Shown: positions 1 to 9,023, numbered from the stretch's first letter. The stretch: DNA of 25,971 nucleotides from JBAXBF01 sp034429745 (GCA_034429745.1 DAOUFY010000031.1:1-25971); one strand, 5' to 3'. Numbers and translations: made by a program. Notes: generated from the sequence alone by a model not told the origin.

Positions 1-109
1 AACCGCTACCTATATAAATCACTATGATTAAACATATTTGTTGTTAGAAAGATGGGTTACCTTTAAAAAATTAAACCTCTTAGCAATGTATTTGCAGAAA
101 TAGGAAAAA

Positions 110-1681
110 ATGGAACTCATGCAAGAAAAACCAGTCGTTGTAGAAATGCGTCAAATTGTCAAGCGTTTCCCAGGAGTCTTGGCAAATGATCACGTAGATT
201 TTACATTGTTCAAAGGCGAAATTCATACATTGTTAGGGGAAAATGGGGCCGGCAAAAGTACACTAATGAGTATTTTGACGGGGCTCTATTCTCCTGACAG
301 TGGTGTTATATTAATCAATCAAAAAGAAGCCCATTTTCACTCACCTCGTGATGCAATAAAAGCGGGAATAGGCATGGTGCACCAGCATTTTATGCTAGTG
401 CAGTCACAGACAGTAACAGAAAATATATTAATAGGATTGGATGAGCCGCGCTTTTTACTTAATTTGCCTCGCTATGATAATGAGGTTGAGCAATTAAGTA
501 AACGTTTTGGCTTGAAAGTGGATCCAAAGGCGAAAATATGGCAGCTTTCAGTAGGTGAACAGCAGCGGGTAGAAATCCTCAAGATGCTTTATCGCGGTGC
601 TGAGGTGCTTATTTTAGATGAGCCCACTGCGGTATTGGCCCCTCAGGAAATTTCGGCACTGTTCAATACCCTGCGTTCAATGAAAGCTGAAGGCAAATCT
701 ATCATTTTCATCAGTCACAAGCTGCATGAGGTAATGGAGATATCCGATCGCATTACTGTGTTAAGCCGCGGCCGAGTTACTGCTGCAGGTATTGACCCTA
801 AGCAAACCAATCGGCGAGAACTGGCAAAATTGATGGTTGGGAGAGAAGTGATATTTCAACTGGAAAAAAGCCCTTTGAAAGCGGGAGATGTTGTGCTTTC
901 AGTCGAAGATGTGCATGCTCGCAACGATAAAGGATTAATAGCTTTGCAAGGGGTTTCGCTTACTGTGCGCTCGGGTGAAATTGTTGGGTTGGCTGGTATT
1001 GCCGGCAATGGCCAAAATGAGTTAGCGGAAATTATCGGAGGATTACGGGAATGCGAAAAGGGACGGGTTTGCCTTAATGGTATGTGCATCAGCAATAGCC
1101 CAGTTAGTTTTGGGCTTCAACAGGGTTTGGCTTATATTCCAGCAGATCGAACACACGTTGGCACTGCGCCCAATTTAAGCATTACCGACAATGTCATCAT
1201 GAAAAATTACCGCAAACCGCCGATTGCTCGCGGCTTGCTATTGGACAGCAAGCGAGCACGGGAATTTGCAAAGGAACTGCAAGAGGCTTATGATATTATT
1301 GCCCCGAGTGTAGATGTACCAGCTCGTCTGCTTTCGGGTGGAAATTTGCAACGTGTGATATTAGCCCGCGAAATTTCCGGTAAACCTCATTTTCTATTGG
1401 CAGTGCAGCCTACCCGTGGCTTAGATGTGGGTGCCATTGAAGGCATTCAGCGGCTGCTTCTCCTTCAACGTGAGCAAGGTGCAGCTATATTATTGATCTC
1501 TGAAGAATTAGAAGAGCTGCTTACACTTAGCGATCGAATATACGTTATTTTTGAAGGCAAGATTATGGGCGAATTGATTTCATCATCTGATAAGCCTATA
1601 GATGTGAATACTATTGGGTTAATGATGACAGGTACAAAATTATCTGACATACAATTCACTGGAGAAGCGTCTCATGAGTAG
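110..1681 (+). CDS. Nucleoside/simple-sugar ABC importer, tandem ATPase (NupA/YufO-like)
   Basis: Cytoplasmic ATPase that powers an importer of the BmpA/Nup nucleoside type. The 523-aa protein holds two ABC domains in tandem. Domain 1 has Walker A GENGAGKST at residues 43-51, signature LSVGEQQ near 146 and Walker B LILDEPTAVLAP near 167-178. Domain 2, from about 263, has a degenerate Walker A (GIAGNGQNE), signature LLSGGNLQR near 407 and AVQPTRGLD in place of a standard Walker B. An intact first site with a degenerate second one is normal for this family and for RbsA/MglA. The stop overlaps the next permease start by 8 bp, so the two are translationally coupled. The start chosen is ATG 110 with a weak AGGAAAA upstream; ATG 119 is an alternative. 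The family match supports nucleosides, but the substrate is inferred because the binding-protein gene is not in the window. Confidence 0.9.
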   Translation: MELMQEKPVVVEMRQIVKRFPGVLANDHVDFTLFKGEIHTLLGENGAGKSTLMSILTGLYSPDSGVILINQKEAHFHSPRDAIKAGIGMVHQHFMLVQSQTVTENILIGLDEPRFLLNLPRYDNEVEQLSKRFGLKVDPKAKIWQLSVGEQQRVEILKMLYRGAEVLILDEPTAVLAPQEISALFNTLRSMKAEGKSIIFISHKLHEVMEISDRITVLSRGRVTAAGIDPKQTNRRELAKLMVGREVIFQLEKSPLKAGDVVLSVEDVHARNDKGLIALQGVSLTVRSGEIVGLAGIAGNGQNELAEIIGGLRECEKGRVCLNGMCISNSPVSFGLQQGLAYIPADRTHVGTAPNLSITDNVIMKNYRKPPIARGLLLDSKRAREFAKELQEAYDIIAPSVDVPARLLSGGNLQRVILAREISGKPHFLLAVQPTRGLDVGAIEGIQRLLLLQREQGAAILLISEELEELLTLSDRIYVIFEGKIMGELISSSDKPIDVNTIGLMMTGTKLSDIQFTGEASHE

Positions 1682-2837
1682 CGATATGACTTCCCCAATT
1701 GAAAAGCAAGCTGATAACAAAGCAGAAAAACATGCTTATAAAGGATTGCCTTTTACTGTACGAATTGAACATCGGTTAAAAGAACCGCCGCGTTGGTATC
1801 CACCCTTGGTTTCATTTGGAGCTGTTATCGTGGCATTATTTATCGGTGGCATTGTTATCGCCGCGGCAGGGGGAGATCCGCTGAAATCGTATGCTCACAT
1901 TGCCAAAGCATCCTTTGGGAGCTTAGGCGTTTTTTCGGATACGATGGTGAAAGCTATCCCATTGATGATAGTTGGTGTTGCTTGTGCACTTGCCTTCAGA
2001 GCGCGTTTATGGAACATTGGAGCTGAAGGGCAATTTTTTATTGGAGCTTTTGGAGCAAGTGCCATTGTTCTAACACCGGTTTTGCCTGCAGATACATCGC
2101 CGTGGATTTTTATTCCGGTGATGATTTTGGCAGGAATGGCAGCAGGAGCTTTATGGGGGTTTATTCCGGGTTTTCTCAAGGCAAAGTATAACGTCAATGA
2201 GATCATTTCAACCCTCATGTTGAACTACATTGCTGTTGCATGGAACAATTTTTTCATTTATGCGGTATGGACAGAAGGCGGATTTCAAATGAGCCGCGTA
2301 TTTCCAAAAACAGCTTGGCTGCCGCGTCTAACCGATTTTTCACAAGAGGTGCCACTTTTTAGAGGACTGACCACGCACCTTGGGTTGCTTTTTGGAATTT
2401 TAGTTGCCTTAATAGTATGGTTTATCCTTAATCGAAGCCATTGGGGTTATGAAATTAGGTTAATTGGGGATAACCCGCGCGCAGCTCGCTATGCAGGGAT
2501 AAATATCACTCGCAATACAATATTGGTTATGATGCTTTCTGGAGCGATTGCAGGTTTGGCTGGGATGTCAGAGATTACGGGGGTAGTTCATCGTTTGCAA
2601 ATGAACATTTCACCTGGTTATGGATTTACGGGCATTATTATTGCCTGGCTCGCTAAACTGAATCCATTGGCGATTATGTTCGTTTCGGTGTTGTTTGGGG
2701 CGCTTATCCTTGCCGGGCGGGAAATTCAACCCTCAGGCATACCTAAACTAATCCAAGGAGTAATTCTTGTCAGTTTAATTGCAAGTGACTTCTTGCTGAG
2801 ATACCAAATAAGAATAGTGCGTAAGGAAGACGAGTAA
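1674..2837 (+). CDS. ABC transporter permease, BmpA-type nucleoside importer (NupB/YufP-like)
   Basis: Integral membrane permease of the branched-chain amino acid/ribose permease fold (BPD_transp_2 type). The 387 aa begin with a charged cytoplasmic stretch of about 45 residues, followed by repeated hydrophobic segments. The conserved block around WNIGAEGQFFIGAFGAS, which contacts the ATPase, is present, as are NVNEIISTLMLNYIA and the loop GDNPRAARYAGIN, all typical of the YufP half of nucleoside importers. It starts inside the end of the ATPase gene (8-bp overlap, GGAGAAG upstream) and is followed 22 bp later by a second, different permease. The two presumably form a heterodimer. The family is clear; the substrate is inferred. 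Confidence 0.9.
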   Translation: MSSDMTSPIEKQADNKAEKHAYKGLPFTVRIEHRLKEPPRWYPPLVSFGAVIVALFIGGIVIAAAGGDPLKSYAHIAKASFGSLGVFSDTMVKAIPLMIVGVACALAFRARLWNIGAEGQFFIGAFGASAIVLTPVLPADTSPWIFIPVMILAGMAAGALWGFIPGFLKAKYNVNEIISTLMLNYIAVAWNNFFIYAVWTEGGFQMSRVFPKTAWLPRLTDFSQEVPLFRGLTTHLGLLFGILVALIVWFILNRSHWGYEIRLIGDNPRAARYAGINITRNTILVMMLSGAIAGLAGMSEITGVVHRLQMNISPGYGFTGIIIAWLAKLNPLAIMFVSVLFGALILAGREIQPSGIPKLIQGVILVSLIASDFLLRYQIRIVRKEDE

Positions 2838-2859
2838 AGGTTAAGGAGGGTTTGCACGC

Positions 2860-3828
2860 ATGGACTTTATCATTATTTTACAAGCCGGCGTTGCTTCAGG
2901 AACAGTATTGCTTTTTGCTACCATTGGTGAGCTGCTCACCGAACGTTCCGGCATCCTTAATTTAGGTGTTGAGGGTATGATGCTTATCGGAGCGATGAGC
3001 GCGATGAGTGTTACGCTTTCTACTGGCAGCCCTTGGTTAGGTATTCTTGTAGCAATGATAGTAGCCGGCTTGCTGAGCCAAGTGCATGGTGTGATCACGA
3101 TCCACCTTCAAGCTGATCAGACAGTAAGCGGTTTAGCATTAACCTTTCTGGGTACAGGTATTAGTTTAGTGTTAGGTGAAGGCTTAAATAAAGCTGGCTC
3201 TATCTCTCTGTTACCAACATTGACTATTCCCCTGCTTTCACAAATTCCCATTATTGGACCGATATTTTTTACCAACCAAAGTGTGATGGTTTACATAGGT
3301 TATTTGCTGATACCGTTGACTTGGTATTACATATATCGTACCCGTCCGGGTTTGCACTTGCGGGCAGTAGGTGAGTTCCCGGCAGCTGCAGACACGCTAG
3401 GTGTCAATGTATATGCATTGCGTTATTTTTATGTGTTTATTGGCGGGATGCTGGTAGGATTGGGAGGTGCAACGATTAGTCTTGCCATTTCGCCAGGTTG
3501 GTTCAGCGAATTGACGACTGCCGGGCAAGGCTGGATTGCTGTTGGGTTGGTCATCTTTGCTCAATGGGATCCGATTCGGGCTGCGGTTGGTTCTTATACA
3601 TTTGGCGCATTGCGGCGTCTCATTTTGGACATTCAAGGTCCAATGACTTTGTGGGGGGTGAGGAATCCTTTTTACTATAACCCATATTGGGGATTTTTCT
3701 TAGAAATGCTGCCGTATGCCTTTACCATTATTGCGCTTGTGATCGGCTCACGTGAGGCAATCCGCAAAAGAATAGGGGCACCGGCTGCTTTAGGAATTCC
3801 ATATATTCGAGGAGAAAGAGGTTTATAA
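2860..3828 (+). CDS. ABC transporter permease, BmpA-type nucleoside importer (NupC/YufQ-like)
   Basis: Second membrane subunit of the importer, 322 aa and strongly hydrophobic throughout. The signature blocks ATIGELLTERSGILNLGVEG near residues 20-40 and LRAVGEFPAAADTLGVNVY near 167-185 match the YufQ-type permeases that pair with YufP. A strong ribosome site (AAGGAGG at about 2843) lies upstream of ATG 2860. It is the last transporter gene, and threonine synthase starts 6 bp after its stop, so thrC may be co-transcribed with the importer. The paired permeases plus the tandem ATPase make a complete membrane complex that needs only a lipoprotein receptor, which probably lies left of the window. 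Confidence 0.9.
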   Translation: MDFIIILQAGVASGTVLLFATIGELLTERSGILNLGVEGMMLIGAMSAMSVTLSTGSPWLGILVAMIVAGLLSQVHGVITIHLQADQTVSGLALTFLGTGISLVLGEGLNKAGSISLLPTLTIPLLSQIPIIGPIFFTNQSVMVYIGYLLIPLTWYYIYRTRPGLHLRAVGEFPAAADTLGVNVYALRYFYVFIGGMLVGLGGATISLAISPGWFSELTTAGQGWIAVGLVIFAQWDPIRAAVGSYTFGALRRLILDIQGPMTLWGVRNPFYYNPYWGFFLEMLPYAFTIIALVIGSREAIRKRIGAPAALGIPYIRGERGL

Positions 3829-3834
3829 GTACAA

Positions 3835-5142
3835 GTGGCAAAAGATCGTTTTTTAGGTTATCAATGTTCATTGTGCTCAGCTCAATATAGCCCACAGGAA
3901 GTTACTTATACCTGTCCAAAAGACGGTGGTAATTTGGATGTGGTGTTGGATATAGAAGGGCTGAAAGGAAAAAGTTTGTTTGAGTGGATAGACAACGAAG
4001 AGCCTTCTTTGTGGCGCTACCTGCCCCTGCTTCCTTTGCAGGGAAGCGTGGGAGAGGGAACACCCTTACGAGCTGTGGGCTGGACGCCGGTTTATCAAGC
4101 TAAACGCTTAGCCGATGGCTTAAACTTAAAAGCTTTGTGGATAAAGGATGAAAGCCGCAACCCTTCAGCATCTTTTAAGGATCGAGCTAGTTCGGTGGTG
4201 GTTGCCAGGGCGCGAGAAATCGGGGCTGAGGTTGTTGTTACAGCTTCAACTGGCAATGCTGGTGCAGCTTTGGCATGCATGGCAGCCGCTTTAGGACAAA
4301 AAGCGGTAATTTTCGCTCCTAAGACAGCACCGCCGGCTAAGATTGCTCAATTATTGATCTTTGGGGCAAAAGTTCTTTTAGTTGATGGCAATTATGATCA
4401 AGCCTTTGACCTCTCCGTAGAAGCTTCGAAAGCGTTTGGCTGGTATTGCCGCAACACCGGCTACAATCCTTTTACTGCTGAGGGAAAGAAAACAGCGGCA
4501 CTGGAGATTGCTGAATGGTGGCTGAAGCTGAGAAAGCAAGCTGAGTTCGGCAAGTTGGGTGTTAACCCGCGAAAACCTTTGTCTGTTTTTGTATCGGTGG
4601 GGGATGGCAATATCATTTCTGGCTTGCATAAGGGATTCAAAGACTTAGCTGCGATAGGGGTATTACCAGGTGAAAACGTGGACACAAGCCATGCTCCCTT
4701 AGGTGTACGCATCTTTGGTGTGCAGTCGGAAGGCTCGGCGGCAGTTGCTAATGCTTATTTTGCCAATACAGAAAAGATTGTTCCAGTTTCTGCAAACACC
4801 CTGGCTGATAGTATTTCTGTGGATTTACCGCGTGATGGCGTAAGGGCAGTCCGAGCAGCTAGACAAAGCGGCGGAGCATATGTGCTGGTGAGTGATCAGC
4901 AAATTTTAGAAGCCATTGCTGAGTTGGGTAAAATTGGCATATTTGCAGAACCAGCTGGTGCAACAGCTTATGCAGGATTAAAGAAAGCTATTCAGTCTGG
5001 TTTGGTTGAAGAAGATGATCCTGTTTTGGTGCTTAATACTGGCAGTGGGTTGAAGGATGTTAAAGCTGCGATGCAGGCTGTTCCGCAAGCTCCGATTATT
5101 GAACCAACGGTTGACGCGGTGAAAAATCATTTGCCTTTTTGA
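3835..5142 (+). CDS. thrC: Threonine synthase
   Basis: PLP enzyme converting O-phosphohomoserine to threonine and phosphate, last step of threonine synthesis, cytoplasmic. The 435 aa begin with a short zinc-ribbon-like segment (C11-x2-C14, C27; the expected fourth Cys is D30, so the ribbon is probably degenerate), as in many archaeal-type and Chloroflexota ThrC proteins. The PLP lysine is K115 in SASFKDRAS. The phosphate-binding loop STGNAGAALA and the late loop VLNTGSGLKD are also present. The start is GTG 3835, 6 bp after the permease stop, with AAAGAGG upstream. Related fold-type II enzymes (threonine dehydratase) lack the N-terminal ribbon, which favours ThrC. Confidence 0.88.
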   Translation: MAKDRFLGYQCSLCSAQYSPQEVTYTCPKDGGNLDVVLDIEGLKGKSLFEWIDNEEPSLWRYLPLLPLQGSVGEGTPLRAVGWTPVYQAKRLADGLNLKALWIKDESRNPSASFKDRASSVVVARAREIGAEVVVTASTGNAGAALACMAAALGQKAVIFAPKTAPPAKIAQLLIFGAKVLLVDGNYDQAFDLSVEASKAFGWYCRNTGYNPFTAEGKKTAALEIAEWWLKLRKQAEFGKLGVNPRKPLSVFVSVGDGNIISGLHKGFKDLAAIGVLPGENVDTSHAPLGVRIFGVQSEGSAAVANAYFANTEKIVPVSANTLADSISVDLPRDGVRAVRAARQSGGAYVLVSDQQILEAIAELGKIGIFAEPAGATAYAGLKKAIQSGLVEEDDPVLVLNTGSGLKDVKAAMQAVPQAPIIEPTVDAVKNHLPF

Positions 5143-5192
5143 CGATATGGCAGTAAAATTTGTTTAGGTATTAATAAGTCAAGGTTCGTTTA

Positions 5193-6143
5193 ATGGGCAT
5201 AGACAAACCTACCTACTCGATTGTGGCGCCAATTTATAATGAGATCGGATCGATCCCTACACTCATTCAGCGCGTAAGCAAGGTGATGGATGATTATTGC
5301 ACAGCTGAAGCTGAGAGCTGGGAATTGGTTTTAGTGGATGATGGCAGTCAGGATGGTTCTACTGAGGCAATAAGAGAAGCAGCCCAACAAGATAAGCGAA
5401 TACGAGCTGTAATCTTTGCCCGTAACTTTGGGCATCAAATTGCTGTAACTGCCGGGTTGGATTACAGCCGTGGAAAGGCAGTGATTATCATTGATGCGGA
5501 CTTGCAAGACCCGCCAGAAATTATTCCCGATTTAATTTCAAAATGGAAGGAAGGTTATGAAGTCGTCTATGCGGTGAGAATAGAACGCGAGGGGGAGAGC
5601 TGGTTTAAGAAGGCAACTGCGAAAATATTTTATCGCCTCATTCACCGTATTACTAGCGTAAATATCCCACTTGATACAGGCGATTTTCGGCTTTTGGACC
5701 GGGTGGTTGTAGATGCGCTTGGAAAAATGCGCGAACGCCATCGCTTCTTGCGCGGTATGGCGGCTTGGGTTGGGTTTCGGCAAGTGGGTCTCCCTTATCG
5801 GCGGGCTGCGCGCTTTGCCGGTGAAACAAAATACCCCTTTAAGAAAATGGTAAGGTTTGCGCTTGATGCAATTACTGGTTTTTCGTATTTTCCGCTACAG
5901 TTAGCTACCTATATAGGCTTTTTTGCTGCTGGTATTTCCATTCTTGCTATACCTATAGTGGTTTATGAGCGGTTAGCCGGGCATCAAGCTTTTTTGGGGC
6001 AGGCTACAACATTAATCTCGGTGTTGTTTCTTGGAGGAGTGCAGTTAATCTGCCTTGGAATAGTAGGAGAATATATCGGTCGTTTGTATGATGAAGTTAA
6101 GGAGCGTCCCCTGTATATTGTGAGGGAAGCACCTGAAAAATAA
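5193..6143 (+). CDS. Family 2 glycosyltransferase, membrane-anchored (GtrB/DPM1-like)
   Basis: Predicted polyprenyl-phosphate sugar transferase. The 316-aa protein has a GT-A domain with SIVAPIYNEIGSI near residues 9-22, LVLVDDGSQDGS near 46-56 and the metal-binding DADLQDPPE at 101-109. The C-terminal part carries two hydrophobic segments (about 233-260 and 272-300) that anchor it in the membrane, and it ends in GEYIGRLYDEVKERPLYIV, the classic ending of GtrB/ArnC/dolichol-phosphate mannosyltransferase relatives. It likely loads glucose or mannose onto undecaprenyl phosphate on the cytoplasmic face. It lies between two PLP-enzyme genes with no obvious functional link. The sugar and the final acceptor cannot be told from sequence. 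Confidence 0.87.
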   Translation: MGIDKPTYSIVAPIYNEIGSIPTLIQRVSKVMDDYCTAEAESWELVLVDDGSQDGSTEAIREAAQQDKRIRAVIFARNFGHQIAVTAGLDYSRGKAVIIIDADLQDPPEIIPDLISKWKEGYEVVYAVRIEREGESWFKKATAKIFYRLIHRITSVNIPLDTGDFRLLDRVVVDALGKMRERHRFLRGMAAWVGFRQVGLPYRRAARFAGETKYPFKKMVRFALDAITGFSYFPLQLATYIGFFAAGISILAIPIVVYERLAGHQAFLGQATTLISVLFLGGVQLICLGIVGEYIGRLYDEVKERPLYIVREAPEK

Positions 6144-6186
6144 GAATAGTTTTTAGGAAGAATAAGGAGTAAAGAAAGAGATTAAT

Positions 6187-7647
6187 ATGATAGATTTAAC
6201 CATTAATAAAAAACAACGTGAAAATGCCATCAAACAAGCTAGGGAAAGAAACATCATTATTCCTACCTTTGCACAAATGAAAAATCCTGAGTTAACCCCT
6301 CCCAAAATTAAAGAACAGCTTAAAAATATTGGGTTATGGGATATTGTGCCTCAAAATCTTTTCCGTATCACGTGGAAAAATGAGCCGGTGCCGTTTGGAG
6401 GTGGGTTTAATGGCGTTAATTATATGGAGTTTCCTTCAAGTTTAACCGGAGTGCCGGCGCGCATTATTTCCTTGGTTGGGAAGTGGTTTCCCACAGGTGC
6501 GCATAAGGTCGGGGCAAGTTTTGGGTGTTTAGTGCCGCGTTTAGTAACCGGACAATTTGATCCAACTCAGCACAAGGCTGTGTGGCCCTCTACTGGAAAT
6601 TATTGCCGCGGCGGAGCATATGACGCTACGCTGTTGGCTTGCGAATCGATTGCTATTTTGCCAGAAGGAATGAGCCGCGAACGTTTTGAATGGCTTTCCA
6701 AGGTAGCTGGGGAAGTCATTGCTACACCAGGAACAGAAAGCAACGTAAAAGAAATTTACGATAAAGTATGGGAATTACGCCGCACACGCGATAACATTTT
6801 CGTCTTCAACCAATTTGATGAATTCGGTAACTATTTATGGCATTATGAGATTACTGGCAATGCCATGCGCGAGGTGTTGGAAAAAGAATTGGGCCCCAAA
6901 GGTGAATACCGCGGCGTTTGTCTTACGACAGGATCAGCTGGTACAATTGGCTGTGGTGATTACCTAAAGCAAATTTTCCCGACAAGCAAAATAGCTGCAG
7001 GGGAAGCTTTGCAGTGCCCTACCTTGTATGAAAATGGCTTTGGCGCACATCGCATTGAAGGTATTGGTGATAAGCATGTGCCCTGGATCCACAATGTGAA
7101 GAATACCGATATGGTTATTGCCATAGATGATGCTGCGGTGGTGAATATTGCCCGCTTATTCAACGAAAAAGCTGGACGCGAGTATCTCGTTAAGCAAGGT
7201 GTACCGCAGGATTTTGTAAGCAAGCTGGATTTGCTGGGCTTTTCGGGTATTGCAAATTTGATTATGTCAATTAAATTCGCTAAGTACTATGAACTTGGCG
7301 AAGATGATATAGTACTCATGGTGATGACTGACTCTATGGAGCTTTACCAAAGCCGCTTGGCGGAAATGCGCGCCGAGTATGGTGAGTATGGAGAAAAGGA
7401 CGCAGCAGCTCACTTTGCTCATTACTTACATGGCTTGTCGGTTGATTATTTGGCTGAGTTGACTTATGCTGACCGCCGCCGAGTTCATAACCTTAAGTAC
7501 TATACATGGGTTGAACAGCAGGGTAAAACTTACGAAGAAATCATGGATCAATGGTACAAGAAGGATTACTGGACTTCATTCCAGAAACAAGTACCTGAAA
7601 TTGATGCATTGATTGAGGAGTTCAACAAGGAAGTAGGATTGCTATAG
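6187..7647 (+). CDS. Fold-type II PLP-dependent enzyme of unknown substrate (cysteine synthase/TrpB-like)
   Basis: 486 aa, longer than typical cysteine synthase (about 310-330) and without a threonine-synthase ribbon. The PLP lysine is most likely K107 in WFPTGAHKVGASFG. STGNYCRGGAYDA fits the substrate/carboxylate loop and TTGSAGTIGCGDYL the phosphate loop, so this is an intact beta-family catalyst. It has an N-terminal extension of about 60 residues and a C-terminal tail of about 100 residues rich in Tyr, Glu and Lys. Homologues are usually annotated only as a pyridoxal-phosphate-dependent protein. The start is ATG 6187 with AAAGAG just upstream and a stronger TAAGGAG further off. A transcription-stop hairpin follows. 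Reaction unknown; beta-elimination or beta-replacement is an inference from the fold. Confidence 0.75.
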   Translation: MIDLTINKKQRENAIKQARERNIIIPTFAQMKNPELTPPKIKEQLKNIGLWDIVPQNLFRITWKNEPVPFGGGFNGVNYMEFPSSLTGVPARIISLVGKWFPTGAHKVGASFGCLVPRLVTGQFDPTQHKAVWPSTGNYCRGGAYDATLLACESIAILPEGMSRERFEWLSKVAGEVIATPGTESNVKEIYDKVWELRRTRDNIFVFNQFDEFGNYLWHYEITGNAMREVLEKELGPKGEYRGVCLTTGSAGTIGCGDYLKQIFPTSKIAAGEALQCPTLYENGFGAHRIEGIGDKHVPWIHNVKNTDMVIAIDDAAVVNIARLFNEKAGREYLVKQGVPQDFVSKLDLLGFSGIANLIMSIKFAKYYELGEDDIVLMVMTDSMELYQSRLAEMRAEYGEYGEKDAAAHFAHYLHGLSVDYLAELTYADRRRVHNLKYYTWVEQQGKTYEEIMDQWYKKDYWTSFQKQVPEIDALIEEFNKEVGLL

Positions 7648-7660
7648 TTCACTAAAAACT

Positions 7661-7690
7661 GGGTAGGGCAGGGAACCTGCTGCCCTACCC
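7661..7690 (+). terminator. Hairpin terminator after the PLP-enzyme gene
   Basis: A perfect 11-bp inverted repeat (GGGTAGGGCAG at 7661-7671, CTGCCCTACCC at 7680-7690) with an 8-base loop begins 13 bp after the stop at 7647. It is followed by TGATTGATTT, a weak T-rich tail. It probably ends the transporter-thrC-glycosyltransferase-PLP transcript. The short T tract leaves some doubt about efficiency. Confidence 0.7.
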
Positions 7691-7709
7691 TGATTGATTT
7701 ATTATAATG

Positions 7710-7718
7710 TGGTATAAA
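7710..7718 (+). promoter_or_regulatory. Extended -10 promoter element upstream of the alpha/beta hydrolase
   Basis: TG-G-TATAAA forms an extended -10 and shares the 10-mer TGTGGTATAA with the region upstream of the WYL gene. A second -10-like TATAAT lies at 7703-7708. No convincing -35 is visible at normal spacing. The implied transcript start near 7725 gives a leader of about 43 bases. Confidence 0.4.
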
Positions 7719-7767
7719 TAACGCGTAATAAAGAATTTATTTCTTTTTGCGGAAAGGAGAAGCACAG

Positions 7768-8586
7768 ATGGCATTATGGCAAGACGGAGATTTGGTGATG
7801 GAGGAAGGAAAAATCCATTACTACCGCACCGGTGGCACAAAACCTCCTTTTGTTTTATTGCATGGGTTTGCGGATGATGGTCTTTGTTGGACAAGAACTG
7901 CAGAGGCTTTAGAAAACGAATACGATGTCATCATGCCGGATGCACGCGGTCATGGACTGTCTTCTGATTTTCCGCCACATAAATTTACCCTAAAAGAAAT
8001 GGCGATTGATTTGATTAAGCTTTTCCAAAAGTTAGGACTAAAAGCTCCCATTGTACTTGGGCATTCTATGGGAGCTCGAGTGGCTGCTTATGTTGCAGCT
8101 GCGGCTCCTCCGCTTGTGGGAAAGCTAATCCTTATTGATCCGGAATGGAGCGATGAGCTATTTAATGCCACAAAGGAAGATCGGGCATCAAAGGCGGAGG
8201 TATGCAGGAATCGCATACGCAGTTGGAAAAACATGACACCCCAACAAATTATTGTGGAGTTGCGGCGTTCTCAACCCATTAACTGGCATAAAACAGAATA
8301 TACCACTTGGGCTGAAGCCAAGCAGCGAGTTAGTCCAAATGTAAGTGGGCTCATTTTAGCCGATCCAGTAGCATTGCAGGAAATTATCCCAAAAATTACC
8401 TGTCCTACGTTATTATTTTACGGAGACACTTCGGCCGGTGCTATCATGGATGAAAAGAGAGCGAATGCTATCGCTCAAATGAATCCCAAGATCAAATTGT
8501 ATCACGTTCCCCAAGCCAGTCATGAGGTGCATCGCGATAAATTTGATGTGTTCATCCAGGCGGTCAGAGAGTTCTTAGCTTCATGA
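7768..8586 (+). CDS. Alpha/beta hydrolase
   Basis: Soluble 272-aa serine hydrolase with the complete fold signature: oxyanion HGF at residues 32-34, DARGHG at 59-64, nucleophile elbow GHSMGA with Ser100, an acid candidate Asp220 in FYGD and catalytic His252 in ASHEVH. The start is ATG 7768, 8 bp after the strong ribosome site AAAGGAG (7753-7759); an upstream in-frame TTG at 7747 precedes that site and is not used. Its stop overlaps the next start as ATGA. Substrate unknown; esterase or C-C hydrolase activity fits the family. The linked ECF-like gene and hydantoinase-like gene do not point to a pathway. Confidence 0.85.
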   Translation: MALWQDGDLVMEEGKIHYYRTGGTKPPFVLLHGFADDGLCWTRTAEALENEYDVIMPDARGHGLSSDFPPHKFTLKEMAIDLIKLFQKLGLKAPIVLGHSMGARVAAYVAAAAPPLVGKLILIDPEWSDELFNATKEDRASKAEVCRNRIRSWKNMTPQQIIVELRRSQPINWHKTEYTTWAEAKQRVSPNVSGLILADPVALQEIIPKITCPTLLFYGDTSAGAIMDEKRANAIAQMNPKIKLYHVPQASHEVHRDKFDVFIQAVREFLAS

Positions 8587-9023
8587 TCAAACCGACCCGC
8601 GAGGAATTATTAAACTTTTCTACCTTAGATGATGATATGCTGCTTCATCTCATTGCTGCACGCCAAGTGAAAGGATTGGAAACACTTTTCGACCGCTATG
8701 CTTCGCGACTGTATAGTATCATTAGATCAAAAGGGATGGAGGCAGAACAAGCAACCCAACTTATTGAAGCCGTGTTCCTCAAGATTTGGACTATTAAGGA
8801 AGAACAGATCCCTGCACCCGAACATTTTGTTGCTTGGTTTGAAGAGCAATTAAGGGATTGTATGCTTCAAATGTTCAATCGAGAAGGGCAATTCATCAAA
8901 GGGTTGGATTTGTCATCCCAATCAACATTTACGGATAGTGGATTTCTTTCAGTTAAGGAGCATCTGCTGGAAAAGGCTCATGCTTCAAAGGGTGAGAGAG
9001 TGGGGGGAAGTGCGGCAAGCTGA
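8583..9023 (+). CDS. Small protein resembling ECF sigma factor region 2 only
   Basis: 146 aa. Residues about 15-75 (DDDMLLHLIAARQVKGLETL, then FDRYASRLYSII and AVFLKIW) have the spacing and hydrophobic pattern of sigma-70 region 2 in ECF factors. The rest (EHFVAWFEEQLRDCMLQMF) could correspond to the end of region 2 or the linker, but no region 4 helix-turn-helix follows and the tail is Ser/Gly rich. ECF factors are normally 170-200 aa with both regions. It begins at ATG 8583 within the hydrolase stop (ATGA) and ends directly before the ATG of the next gene, so all three are coupled. It may be a degenerate sigma factor, or a core-polymerase-binding modulator. The resemblance is by eye only. 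Confidence 0.6.
   Translation: MIKPTREELLNFSTLDDDMLLHLIAARQVKGLETLFDRYASRLYSIIRSKGMEAEQATQLIEAVFLKIWTIKEEQIPAPEHFVAWFEEQLRDCMLQMFNREGQFIKGLDLSSQSTFTDSGFLSVKEHLLEKAHASKGERVGGSAAS

Noticed and set aside
1..109. A riboswitch or promoter upstream of the ABC ATPase gene
   Set aside because: The 109 bases are AT-rich with no conserved aptamer pattern or clear -35/-10 pair. Upstream transporter genes outside the window may drive expression.
4869..6622. Shared GCGGCGGAGCATATG-like string in thrC and the second PLP gene
   Set aside because: It encodes different contexts (GGAYVL and GGAYDA) and is explained by chance and codon choice rather than by a repeat element.
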